From positions 62,001 through 126,000 of the forward strand of contig JAPYKE020000538.1 of NCBI GenBank assembly GCA_028554795.2: a stretch of DNA of 64,000 bases, given 5' to 3'. Of the stretch, positions 41,297 through 53,617 are shown in pieces. The position numbers were made by a program, and so were the translations under genes. Numbering within the stretch: position 1 is the stretch's first letter; each line of letters begins with the position of its first letter. Source of the stretch: Sinohyriopsis cumingii. Taxonomy: Eukaryota > Mollusca > Bivalvia > Unionida > Unionidae. Under the pieces are notes generated by a model. It was not told the origin of the DNA and did no database searches. It worked only from the letters and a program-made list of their open reading frames with translations.

Positions 41297-43288
41297 AATT
41301 TAGTTTAGTGCCATATATTCTTTTAACTGAAATCCCTGAGAATAATTTCTGTCTTATGGACTCAAGATATTTATGTTTAAACACCAATGTTCTGGATCTT
41401 TCTAGAATTATAAGCCAGGTACTTTAAGCAAAGATACATCTGCACTTCTGTTTCCAGTGAACATAAATGGCTGCAACACGTTTTTGTGGTTTTCAGAAAC
41501 ATAACTGTCATGCTTTCAAACTTAATACCGACTGTACCAGACTGACATAATTATAATAGATCCTGCAAAAGCAGACACGTTTGAAAGAATATATTAAGTT
41601 AGTGGTTATAACACATTTTGTTTAATCTCACCATTTCATACTTTTATTTCAATTAACAATTTTAATGTGGCAGCTACAATAATACCATTGTTATGTATAT
41701 TTAATTTAATTGTTTGTTAGTTTTTTTTTATTTATTCCATTACATGCTATTGTCATTTTCTAGAAATTCAGTTCAGTTCTATTTGACCTGACTGTTTTTC
41801 ATAAACAATTAATAATAGAAAACTTTGTATCTAATGCTGACCTAGACCCTGACCTTGATTTGGAAATCAGTGAGAGTTGAAGTAAACAACTTGTTAAAAA
41901 ATTCTTTTTATCCTTTCTCTGAGTAAGATTCATAAAGTGAAATCGAGGCCATACTTGGAGTACGTGACACATAACATGTATCAATTAGGTTTTTCCTGTG
42001 GATTGACCCACATCTGGGCATCTGTTTTGCGTCATAGCTAGATTTATTATTGATGTATTGAGAAATAATAGTTATTCTTGCCAAAACACTTGAGAAGTCA
42101 AAGTGTTTTATGTTGTGACCAGTTTTTTGGGATATTTATTTTGTTTTCTTCAAATTATTTGGATTCCAAGAGATTATTTTTTTCTGGAAATACTTGTGTA
42201 CTAAATTAATTCTTAGAAAAGGACAGTTATTGAAATTTACACAGAGTTTAAACACTGGAATATTATTTTGTGCGATTCAACAAAGAACTGCTGACACATC
42301 AGTACAATGCTGACCACAGCATGTCATCGCCTTCCATTTTGGATTTCATCAGCAGTCAAACTCAGTTTCATTAGGACTTTTTATTACTAGGACTTCTATT
42401 TTTTAATTCTTGGATTATTCTTGGATTATTTTTTATTTGATTCATAGAACCATAAGTTCTTTTTTCTCGTTTTTACCTGGTTTTTCTGTGGAAATAAATT
42501 ATTTGTTACATTTTACAAAGCTTGTTGTCTTCACTCTGTTCTTGTTACATTTTGTAAGAGCCTAAATGTAACACCATAATATTTCCAATAAAATAAGGCT
42601 CTATGTGCTGGAACCATTTCACAAATTCTCATTGAAATGGAAGTCTTTGAGACTGTTCTAAACTGGAACATACTGACAGCCACTTATATGTAAACATTAT
42701 ATAAAGACTGACGAGTATTTCTGGGCATTACTTCTTTCAGGGCATTTCTTGTCATGCTCACTGGGTGACGTGAGGTTGAGACAATGTTATATTCAAGTCC
42801 AACTATGTATGTTGGCAAAGTATGTGCAGTGGAGCCCTTACATAATGTTTTCAGATTACTTGTAGCTGGATTCTGTAACAAAGGGACTGTAAAGGATAAA
42901 TATGGCCGCATCTTCTTTGCAAAATATTTGCAGGTATTTGCATAATATTTGTGGCAGGTATCTGCAGAACATTTGCAGCAAATGCTATCGTTTCTTTACA
43001 CGTACAACTTGTAAAGCATTTGCAAAATAGCTCAAGCACACAATCTGAACCAATAAACTGCAGAATATGTCCAGCATGTATTAGCATGTTAAGGGTCAGC
43101 AAAGAATACTGCAATTAAGTTACAACTGGATGGAATATATTCCACTAATACCCTATTTATAGGTGGAAACTGATATGCTGTGAATCTTAAAGAGAGACAA
43201 TACAGAAATGCTTCACATCCAGTTGCAATCAAGTGAATTTTCAACTTCAAAATTCTAAAGACTTTATGTGCATTGTGTGATTAGACCT

Positions 43289-43506
43289 GTTGTGCTGTGG
43301 GCTTAATACCATTTTTCCACACATGATAGGCTATACATGGTGGCCAGTATATCTGGTGGAGGAGGAAACCAGGAAATCATGGGGAAAAACCACTGACCCA
43401 CAGGAAGCTACCGGCAAGATTTTTCATACTCGAACCCATGCAGAAAGAGGTGAGATGTCAGTGATCTATATAGGTGAGTGCCTTAGATGACTCAGAAAAC
43501 CAGGGC
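43289..43506 (-). mobile_element. tRNA-derived SINE copy 5 (minus)
   Basis: TTAATACCATTTTTCCACAC at the tail side, ATACTCGAACCCATGCAGAA (B-box-like inverse) and a worn head near 43480-43506. Confidence 0.78.
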
Positions 43507-43884
43507 GTTGTGATTAGATCTAGCATAAGCTCTCGAAAGCAAATGTGTATATACAGTAGGAACTCTTGGATATCCAGAAAAGCTTCTAAACCCATGAAAT
43601 CCTGAGAAAAAACATTATCTGTGATCAGTAACTACTAATCCTGGCATGCACAGAAGTGTATTATCCACAGTGTGTTCCACTTGGATGGTGGTGCTTGATA
43701 TTCAACTTGTTTAAGGTCAATATTGAGCACAAATAAAAATGTCAGGCCCTAATTTATGATTTTAAAAAATCTGAATGCTGAATTATTGCTCCTAAGACTG
43801 TATAAACACCCTGCATGAAAGGAATACAAACTTAAACATATAGTGAAAAAAAGAACAAAAGAAAAATAATTCAAATATAAAAAC

Positions 43885-44069
43885 CTGTGGCCCTTGTTCA
43901 ATACTCAAGTCCCATGGGTCTCCCACAGTCCTTTTCTTGGCTCTTTCTACACTTTTCTTCACAAATTCATCATAGATATCTTCCTGTACAAATGTTCTGG
44001 AACCGGCAACACAGCATTGACCCATGTTGGTCATTACTGCTTCATGGGCATGTTCCACTGCAATGTCAA
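43885..44069 (-). CDS. ALDH: Aldehyde dehydrogenase exon with catalytic cysteine
   Basis: 185 nt. '[17 protein letters not shown]': the second Cys aligns with Cys302 of human ALDH2. Continues to 'LSIEQGPQ'. The donor GTTTTTAT is weak but the phase to the next exon is exact. Confidence 0.95.
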
Positions 44070-47000
44070 CTGAAACAAAGCAATTACAATGCGTGTGTTT
44101 ACTATATAGTCCACATACATTGGAGCAAAAATGATTTAAAACATTTTCCGCCCTCAAGGCAATTAGTGACAGTTTTGAAATCAGTAATGAATTACGAATA
44201 ATAAAGTTAACATGACTGATTTGAAATATGTGCATTTAGTTCCTGCAGACTGAAGAAAAACAAAAACCATTACTTTTCCAAAACTTTTACAGGGCGATTG
44301 CACAAACTCAAGGACAACAAAATATTTCATTGTCAAGTAAATTAATATAAAGAAAGACATTAATCAATGAAAAGTAACAGACGAATGACATATTTTCAAT
44401 ACGTAAATTTTACATGAAGCAGTGCGGCTGACCTGAGGAATTTTCGAATGGAACAAAATGGAAATTAGGAAGATCTACTTGCTATTGTTATGTGAAATGG
44501 AACTCTTTTTTGATCGTAATTGTGTCATGCATAATTGGTGCTTGAGAATCTGTGAAATTAGCAGTTATCAACTTTTTTCAAATTCAATGTCAGAAATTCA
44601 ACAACTTTTATAAAACTGTACAAGGTTTTGAGAACTTCCATGTCTTTACAAGGTCCCTGAAAGAAATTTATGTTTAAATTCCAAAACTTTTCTAGGATTC
44701 CAGGACCTGTAGGAGCCATGTTTAGAACATGTACATATATATTTCTAACAAAGAACAGCTATCCCTTTTTATAATGTGGTATAGTGAACCTGTATAATTC
44801 TAATGATGGGCCTTGTAGCCATTCACCTCATAAATACTTTTGGGTGCCACTATCACAATCTCATTGAAGCATTATTTGATGTTTCCATCCGATTTACATG
44901 CAGTTCTCTCTCCCTGTTATAATGCACCCTGTTATAACACAATTCAATGTAAAATGCATTACTACTGTGGACTCCATGACCAAATTCATATCAATGCATA
45001 AGAAATAAGGGTTGAAAGAAAACATGGTGAAACGTAGCCTTATATCCCCATTTTTTTTCAAAACATCATTATTTTTAAACACTCTGATAGCTTCTGCTAT
45101 ACCAGTTATGATATACTGCTATTGTCAATATATTGCTCTAGATGTTCTGATTATTATGCTATTGTCAATATATTGCCCTAGATGCCACAAGGTAAAGTAT
45201 TCAGAATTTGATTACGCATAACTTTAAATGGTAATTATTCACACATCTTGATCCACATACATCAATATTCCTTTGGAAGGTCATTATTGACATATCCTGA
45301 GAAGTACATGCGCCAATATCAATGTTAAATAATGTAGACATTTTTGGATGAAGTCATCCTAATAGTGTGATCCGGTACAAACTGGACCGAATATCATGCA
45401 CTGTGATGTCACATCGAAAGCTGCATGGGTTGAAAACAAGTGTGTACTATCCTATTATCTGTTATGATAGGTCAAACGTCATCTTTTCCTGACTCAGTTT
45501 AGTACCAGACAACCATTGTAAACATCCATACGGTTCAATCATTTTTGTCTGCAATTTCTTTTTCTGACATTTAAGGTACAGAGCTTTCAAAGATCAGGCC
45601 TGAACAGACACTGGCTAAACTATTTTAGTATTATATTTTAGAACAACAATTAATATTTAATTTGAATAAATGCACACACATGATCACACTGACATACACT
45701 ATAATACAGGTTCAGGGTTGAAAATTCACTCATGCAAATAAAAATGGCTAGTGAAAATTTATTTATGGCAGTCCAATGACTCACCATGCTCAATTGGGCA
45801 AGAGTTGATTTGAAAATGTCCAGAATATTGCCAACTACGTTCACTGAAGTCCATATTTTTCTTATAGATGTTTATTTTCCATTTGTTTTATCAAGGTCAC
45901 ACAAGCACTTCACTCTTACTCATTAGTACTGTTAAATGCCTACCAGAGGGAGAGCAGACTGGTTTCAATTTGTAATTACTTATAACTGGTTTTCAAAAAG
46001 TCACAGAAAACTACCTTCCACAACAATGAATTTACTTTGTTAACAACATCGAACTTTATATTTCCATGATATCTGCTTGTGTAAGAATTTATTCTGCTAT
46101 TTAGTCCTTGCCAGAGAGGGCAGTCGATTTCTAAAGATTTTCAAGACTTGATGATTTGCTGTATGTGAAATATGACAGTTATCAAATACCAACTAAATGC
46201 AACCTTATCCATTAACCTAATAGCTGTACACCCCTCTATCTTGGTTTAAACTTGCATTAAACATTAAAAAGTCCATTATTACAAACATGTCTTGATACCA
46301 GTTCGCTGCATGGGCAGAAAGGTAAAATCAATCCAAAACAGCATGATTTTCATGTAATTTACATGTACAGTGTGACCCTATTATAATGCGCCATGCGATA
46401 ACACAAATTCAGATATAATGCAGTTATGGCATGGCTCCTGAAATTTCATATATTCATCCACAAATGATAAAATATTTTTTATTCAAAATACGTGAAATAG
46501 TGTATACAAACTTTATGATCATTTTGGGAAAGAGATCATGAATGAATTAGAATACAATACGATTGTGGCATGGTTCCTGAAATTTTAAATACATGTACGT
46601 GTATTTTTACTGTACCCTGAAAAATATTTATTTTTAAAGTATGTGAAATAGTGTTAAAAAAAATTTATTATTATTTTGGGGAAGATACCATGTATGAATT
46701 CGAATATAATATGATCATGGTGTGGTTCCTGAAATTACATGTATATGTATTTTTCTCACACCCTCAAAAATATTATTTTTAAAGTACGAGAAATAATGTG
46801 TAAAATGTTTATTATCATTTGGGGAAGAGTTTGCATATGAATTCGAATATAATACGATCCTGGCATGGCTTCTGAAATTTAACAATTTCACCAGGTTCTT
46901 AAGTGTTATGCCAAAATAAAAATTATCAGAAATGTTACTTATCACCATGAGTAAAGCCAGTAAATCATCTTTGTGATTGTCTTCAATTAATTCTGTATAC

Positions 47001-48351
47001 AATCATTGCTCAAACAATAGCCAACATGCGTTTCTTCTTTAACTGCATATACTACCAAGCAGCAGACAATGCAGTGGTTGATAAAAGATTCTCACAATTT
47101 AATAAACATCAAAATACAAAAGCCGCCAACATGTTTACTGGGCTTGACGATGTTATTAGACACAATCAGTTGACCAGTAAATTATGTCCACTTTATTAGC
47201 TGGAAATTGAAAGGGTATGAAACTGTACAAGTGTTCAGCTTAAAAATCTTTATAAAAGTATTTTTTACACGTTTCTTTCGATATTCACAAAATCTGAAGT
47301 AAAAGTTATATGCACGCTGAAAGCATGTATTGTTTTTTTTAATTATTCTTACTGTAATGATTCAAATGAATAGGCATAAAAGTGTTAATTATTCGGAATT
47401 TACAATGGATAAAGGTACACAGAAACACACATGATACAATTTTAGCAGTATGAAATTTGTAGACATTGTTCATAGACCCTGGAACGTAATGAACCATACA
47501 TGTGCTTCATCATTCTTAACCTAATTTTGCTGTTAATTTTTCCCATTGAATTCAGACATATAATGATCAGTGACAAAATTACTGAATAGTTTAAATATGT
47601 ATGCAATTTTTGCAATGGAATAACATGGATTAACTGCATGCCACAACGGTATGATATCAGATGGTAAGTAAATGGTGTTATTATTCTGTTCATGTTATAT
47701 ATTAGACACTGAATTCAGACACAATGATCTGTGACAAAATTAGTGAATATGTTAAATCTGTGTGCAATTTTTCAATGGAATTACATGCATTATGGATGAA
47801 TTGCATGCCATGATGGCACGACTGTAAATGATGTTGATACCCTATTCATGATGTACATTAGACATGAATAAACATATATGTGCCTAGGCGTTGTTCTCTG
47901 AAAAAAAAAAATACTGTAATACCCCACATTAAGGCGATCACGCTATTAATGCAATCCAATTTTTTGGACCCCAATTATTGTATTATAGCAGGGTTCCACT
48001 GTACTACCATGTATGTCTGATTTCTTGTTACCTCTCAACCTACCATGTGTGTCCGATTTCTTGTTATCTCTCAACTTAAATTGGTCTACAAACTGGATCT
48101 CACACATTATATAGGCTGTATTTATCCTTACCAGGTAAGAGAAAATGAAAACTCATTTAAAAAAGGTCAAGTAATCCCAGCATAGACAAAATAAGCTAAT
48201 TCTTCTAGTGCTGATGGAATTACATTACAATACACATGATGGAAACCATATATATAACAGTCGGTGTGCACTTTTATGATGAATTTTAACATCATGATAT
48301 TTTTCCAAAATTACACTCTTTAAATATGGTAATCTACGTAACAAAACATAC
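44070..48351 (-). other. Intron of the aldehyde dehydrogenase gene
   Basis: Worn ~130-bp repeats at ~46380-46880 (each with GAATATAATACGAT and GGTTCCTGAAATT) and a duplicated ~160-bp block at ~47490-47870 (AATTCAGACA...AATGATC-GTGACAAAATTA). No gene seen. Confidence 0.7.
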
Positions 48352-48454
48352 TGTCTGCATCTGCAAAGATGACATTGGGACTTTTTCCTCCCAGCTCCAG
48401 TGTGACCCTCTTCAGGTTGGATGCTCCTGAAGCTTGCATGATCAGTTGGCCAAT
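48352..48454 (-). CDS. ALDH: Aldehyde dehydrogenase exon with general-base Glu
   Basis: 103 nt. '[15 protein letters not shown]' then '[18 protein letters not shown]'; the Glu of LELGGKS is the general base. Ends in a split Ile codon. Donor GTATGT. Confidence 0.95.
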
Positions 48455-50006
48455 CTGGAACATTTTAAAAACACAGATACTGTATATCAAACCTTAATTT
48501 CTTCACATTTAGTTTAGTCTTAGAAAAAGAATTTTCCGTATCTGATACTGATTGCACAAGTTTTCAAATCATATACTCACCTGCTCTTGGTGTATGATGA
48601 GAAAAGAAACAGGATAATCTCCAACCTCAGATGGACAAATCATATGCTGAATAAAACAAGGATTAAAATCTGGGACCAGATTAACTAATCAATTAATGAC
48701 ACATCAGCATCGTAAAGATGATTTAGTGCAGAGGCAATATAAGTTAAGTACCTTGCCCAGACACACCAATGCCAATGACCCAGACTGGTCTAGACATGGT
48801 TTGAACCGACAACCCACTGGATCTGGAGTCCAGGATATACAAGCCACAAGCCCCTGTGGAAACTACCCAGAACCATAGTGGTCGTAGGTGATTATTGCTG
48901 TGCACGTCTCAAGATTCCATCTAATTTTTATAATGTTTATATGTTTTATATGTTTATAAGCAAGAATGTATATAAATTTTCTTGAAAATAAAAAATGATA
49001 TTTCTGAAAGTACAGAATGGAAATGGGAATATGATTGTCTCTCTTGGCAGATTAATGTTTTTATAATGTTTATTTTTTCCAATTAAATTTTATGTCTTAA
49101 AAAGTCATACCTTAAATAAAATGCTTAACAGCAACCAATATACCAAGATCTCCCAACACATTATGTGACAACAGACCTGGCTCTGTGTAGTTTGCTGTCA
49201 GACTTGACTTATAAGCAAGAATATATATAAATTTTCTTGAAAATAAAAAATGATATTTCTGAAAGTACAGAATGGAAATGGGAATATGATTGTCTCTCTT
49301 GGCAGATTACTGTTCGATGTAACTGCCTAAAATCCACAAAAATTAATTCATACTCAATTAAAAATGGAAAAATTCACAGGACACGTTTGTTATGGAAGTC
49401 ATACATTATGATATTAAAAATGGAACATCGTCAAGTCACACCATATATCAATTGACTACCATACTCATTCTTTTCTCCAACATATTAGCCAATACTTTTT
49501 TCTCAAACAAAAGACCAAGCCTGAATTTGCAAAGAATAACCACCAGCCTCAGAAGGATTAGAATTTCTGAACTTTCTAAAACAAATGTTCTTTGTGGGGG
49601 TTTTTGAGAAAAATATGAAAAAATTACTTTGATTTTTCAGCAATTTTCCACTTGAAAACTACAGCTTCAACCATTACTGCATGACATAACAGGGCTTTGT
49701 CTGCAATCAGATTTTTCGTTTATTGGAACCTCTCTAATTCCTACATATAAACCTGCATATTATACATAACATTTCTGATGGCATTTGTTTCTCACTGACA
49801 ACAAGAATGAGATACGTTTCTGAGCAACATGTCTGCAAAAATCCTATAACACAAGTCACATTATGCATTGGATCAAAGAAAATGAGCAAAATCGGAACTA
49901 TAAACAATTGCTCTGCACAGCTAAAGGCTTAATTTGCATCAAGGTTATGAAAAACATGGAAATGACATCACTTGTACTCCTAAGCAGCAACAATGTTGAT
50001 TACTAC
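48455..50006 (-). other. Intron of the aldehyde dehydrogenase gene
   Basis: A worn tRNA-like piece near 48716-48880 (GGTTTGAACCGACAACCC). A ~95-bp duplication: AAGCAAGAAT...TTGTCTCTCTTGGCAGATTA occurs at ~48958 and ~49213. The second copy follows a palindromic-repeat remnant (~49125-49225). Confidence 0.65.
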
Positions 50007-50120
50007 CTCGGTAGATCCTGTGAAGGCCACTTTGTTGACATCAGGATGTCCAGTGATAGCTGCACCTGCTGTTGGGCCATATCCTGGTACAACATTAACA
50101 ACGCCAGGGGGAAATCCTGC
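50007..50120 (-). CDS. ALDH: Aldehyde dehydrogenase exon with cofactor-binding loop
   Basis: 114 nt, 38 codons. '[19 protein letters not shown]' then 'VAFTGSTE', the Rossmann glycine loop continuing into the next exon. Donor GTAGTA. Confidence 0.95.
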
Positions 50121-52129
50121 CTAAAATATATATAAAGAAACTATTTTAACTTGTGAAAGATCTGCAATCAACCACATTTCTTCTAACACATGTCCACCTG
50201 CACTCTTTAAAGAAAAATTAACAGAAGAAATAAAGCCGACTCTGCAGATGGAGCATAGATGCCATTAATACTGCAGACAAATACCATGGTGGCCATATTG
50301 AAAATCTTGTTATTGATATTCCACCTGTACAAAAGGTCATATTAACATGCAAATTTTGGCCTCATGAGGACAACACAAACCTTTTTTAAAATGGATTTAA
50401 AATCAAACAAGTTGAAATCAGAAAAAAATACAATGACAGTTTCTTTATCAAAAGTCTCTGTCAATCTGGTATTCTAACACCTAACCCTCTTTTAGAACTG
50501 CAATCTAGGCAATTATTAGATTGTTTTTGTGTTTTATGGCAGAGCAACACACAAACATAATTTTGGTATTCCCCCCAAAAAGTTGAAAGTTTGAAATGGG
50601 GGTTTAGGGGTCCTCCCCCAATGGGGTCTCGAGGGGCAATTAAAAAAAAACCTGAATATCCTAATTTTAAAACCAATGCAACAGGAAATAGGTCTGACAT
50701 AAAAGTATTGCTTCACTTTATTCCAGACTTTGTGCCCATTCATAAAATTTATTTGCCATTCAATGAAAAGATTATAACTGGTAAACATTGGATATACTGT
50801 TGGCCATCTAGCATGGCTTTTGGGAGGTAACTGGCAAGAGTTATTTCCCTTTGTCATTATGTCTAAAGACAGAAATTTTATTTGTTTTCTTCTTTCTTTT
50901 CCAGAGGGCTGGATTTGGGTGGTAGTAGACTTTTTTTCCCTAATATTCCTATGATACACTCCTATGTTGTATCCTATGGTACACTCAAATAGTCATGCTA
51001 CCAGACTAGCTACAACTGACCAACCTATGAAGGCAAGAATAGTAACTGCTACAATTGACCAATAATGGCTACATAATTTTTTTAAAAAATGTAACAAAAA
51101 GAATAGTTTCAGCTCAAACATCGAAGAAAACTGATTATGTATGAGGCACCAATTGTTCCCTATAAGTACTAACCAAATGAACAAATTTCAGTCTCAATCA
51201 ATGTTCTACAATTATCTTATGTTGCCACAGTAAAAACAAACTGGCATTTTTTTGGTCTTCCAAAGCTGTCCTTTAGCAGTGACTTCAATAACACATCACT
51301 CTTCATCAAAGAAAGCCGACTACAATCTTCAATAAAACAGAGCACCTTTCATCAAAGCCAGTCAGCACCAAACTTAATGAAAGCAATGGAATCTGATGGA
51401 TTGTTGCATTTTCCAAAGAGATTGGAACATGTTTATTGTACCATAAAAGTTTCATTTTTGCAGGAAAAAAGCTTATGCTTATGGTCAATACCATTGGTGG
51501 CATAAAATGCAAATTAAATTTCCAGTCTTTTTAAAACGTAGATATCTGGCCTTCAAATTAATTTAACTGTAGATGGGGCATTCTGCACAGATTAAGTTTT
51601 GTAATTTGTTCAAATGTTTTCATTACACTATGAACAGCCTCATCATGTGGGTAGCCTCAGCTCAAATCTAGGCTAATTTAAGTACATGTACATGTAGCAT
51701 GTAAACAACTACAGACATGTGCTACTGGCAACAATATGATAGTGAATTGTTTAGTGACAATGGGATATAGATCAAATGAGGACTACCGTTTTTTATATAT
51801 GTTAGTTTTGTTTTCTAAGACAATGTGACTGATTCATGAATTTTATAACATGTAACCTATACTCAATTTCAAGGATTTTTCATATACTTGTACAGTACTT
51901 CACATATTATGGATTGTACTAGAAAGTTTAAGTTGTCAATATACGTATTTCAGAATAGTTTTGCCTTCATTTAATCAAAAGCACAAAGTTTTGCACCCGC
52001 TTTTATTACCCACCCACCCCATTTTTTGGGTACATGCATAACCTTTTGCAGCTGTCTTGGAAGATTATAACACAGTCTGGTACATAACAGAATCTGGTCC
52101 TATGGACCCCAATCATCATGTCACACACA

Positions 52130-52151
52130 CAGTGTGTGTGTGTGTGTGTGT

Positions 52152-52191
<40 letters not shown>
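52130..52191. repeat. (GT)n microsatellite
   Basis: About 30 GT units with one TC interruption; it abuts the palindromic repeat. Confidence 0.95.
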
Positions 52192-52193
<2 letters not shown>

Positions 52194-52395
52194 ACACACT
52201 TATAAGTTGAGTCCAACTGCAAAAAACATAGACTCTGATCTGCTGTTGCATAATTCACCAGCAGAACAAGGTCTGTGTTGTTTGCTTGACTAATTACTCC
52301 TAAAAAATCCAGATCTGCTGCACATTACCAGACAGCATCTTTGGGTCTGTGCAGTTTGCACTTGGACTAAATATGAGTAAATATGGTACATGCTG
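52192..52395. repeat. Palindromic MITE-like repeat, copy 8
   Basis: CACTTATAAGTTGAGTCCAA start, ACTCTGATCTGCTGTTGCAT, and inverse arm GGTCTGTGCAGTTTGCACTT. Confidence 0.7.
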
Positions 52396-52615
52396 CTGAA
52401 TTTTCTGTCTAATTTTTACATTGTTTTTGACATTTTAAGCGTATCATTCAAATCTGTTATTACACATATTTACTTTGTCCCTTCAACCCTAAGATCTGAA
52501 CACATGAAAATTTAGATCATTTATTCTTCTGCAATTCCATAGAAAAAATATGAGCAGTAACAATAATGTGTTATTTAATAAATACTTTAGGTGGAAAGAA
52601 AATTCTGAATTGTAC

Positions 52616-52744
52616 CTCTTTACATAGGGAAGCTGCATAGATGGCTGAGAGAGGAGTTTGCTCTGCCGGCTTGACCAAAACCACATTTCCCAGTGCTAGG
52701 GCTGGAGCTATCTTCCAAGAAAACATCACCAATGGATAGTTCCA
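52616..52744 (-). CDS. ALDH: Aldehyde dehydrogenase exon with oxyanion Asn
   Basis: 129 nt, 43 codons. Starts '[10 protein letters not shown]' (the Asn positions the substrate oxygen) and includes '[12 protein letters not shown]' (the Lys binds the cofactor ribose). Donor GTACAA. Confidence 0.95.
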
Positions 52745-53555
52745 CTAAAATATAAAATTTATCATGAAATGAAAGTTACTATCAATCAAAAATGGTCTTA
52801 ATAACAATTTGATACTATTCTAGCACAACATTATTATTAGATGCTAATGTGTAAATAACTCCATGTGATTCATTTTGTGCAATTTTTTTAACATAGTCAC
52901 AAATCTTAATAATGCAATCTTACATAATGGAATAAATAATTGGAAAATAAACTTTACAAATCACAAACATAAACATCAAAAGCTTTCTCAAGCTAAAAAA
53001 AATATTGCATAAATTTAGTCACATGTAAATTTCCCGATGTCACTTGTAATTTTCATTGACTTTTTAATTTTCTTTCACAGGACTGTTATTACAATTATTC
53101 AACTTGTATAACATTCTTTCTCAACATTTCAAAAGAGATAAAAGTTGTCACTACATCATTCATCTCGCATCATTTCCAGCTGTGGAATAATTGTTAATTT
53201 ATAAAAATGAACTACTTTACCAACAAAAATAAGTTTCTATAATATTTGTCTCACTCTACCCCCAGCCACTGAGAATCAAAATGTACAAGTCCAAAAAGTT
53301 TAAAATTTATGATAATATTACAAAATTGCTTTAATGGCCCTGAAATCTAGTCAGGTCATCCACATACGAGTACCAAAATGCAAATACAATTTCATTGGTA
53401 TACAATGTGAGGGTTTTGTACTCGTATGTGGATGACCTGACTAGATTTCAGAGCCATTAAAGCAATTTTGTAATTTTTTAATTTGATATTAAGACGCAAC
53501 TGCTGCAAGCATTGTTGACACACTTATTTAAATATTATTATGAGAGCTCACTTAC
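52745..53555 (-). other. Intron with a long hairpin
   Basis: AT-rich intron; the only structure is the inverted repeat at 53319-53473. Confidence 0.75.
53319..53473. repeat. Near-perfect inverted repeat, ~60-bp arms
   Basis: Left arm 53319-53378 (TTACAAAATTGCTTTAATGG... to GAGTACCAAAA) and right arm 53414-53473 are complementary except for about one indel and one or two substitutions. The loop is ~35 bases. Confidence 0.9.
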
Positions 53556-53617
53556 AGGTATGATCTGTCCACATATTCCAACAGGTTCATGTCTCGTGTA
53601 GCAGAAGTAGTTTCCAT
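53556..53617 (-). CDS. ALDH: Aldehyde dehydrogenase exon
   Basis: 62 nt. '[20 protein letters not shown]' ends just before the catalytic-site Asn motif. TTTCAG acceptor, GTAAGT donor. Confidence 0.94.

Larger units (their letters stand above)
39321..43884 (-). other. Intron of the aldehyde dehydrogenase gene
   Basis: Holds minus SINEs (39549, 43289) and a palindromic repeat (41078). The rest is AT-rich with no gene seen. Confidence 0.75.
50121..52615 (-). other. Intron of the aldehyde dehydrogenase gene
   Basis: Holds the (GT)n run and a palindromic repeat near its left-hand genomic right end (52130-52395). No gene seen. Confidence 0.7.

Noticed and set aside
48716-48880. tRNA gene
   Set aside because: Only a B-box-like GGTTTGAACC is seen; no cloverleaf. 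Probably a worn SINE.
52006-52293. Frames with His-Thr or Val-Cys runs
   Set aside because: Generated by the (GT)n microsatellite.
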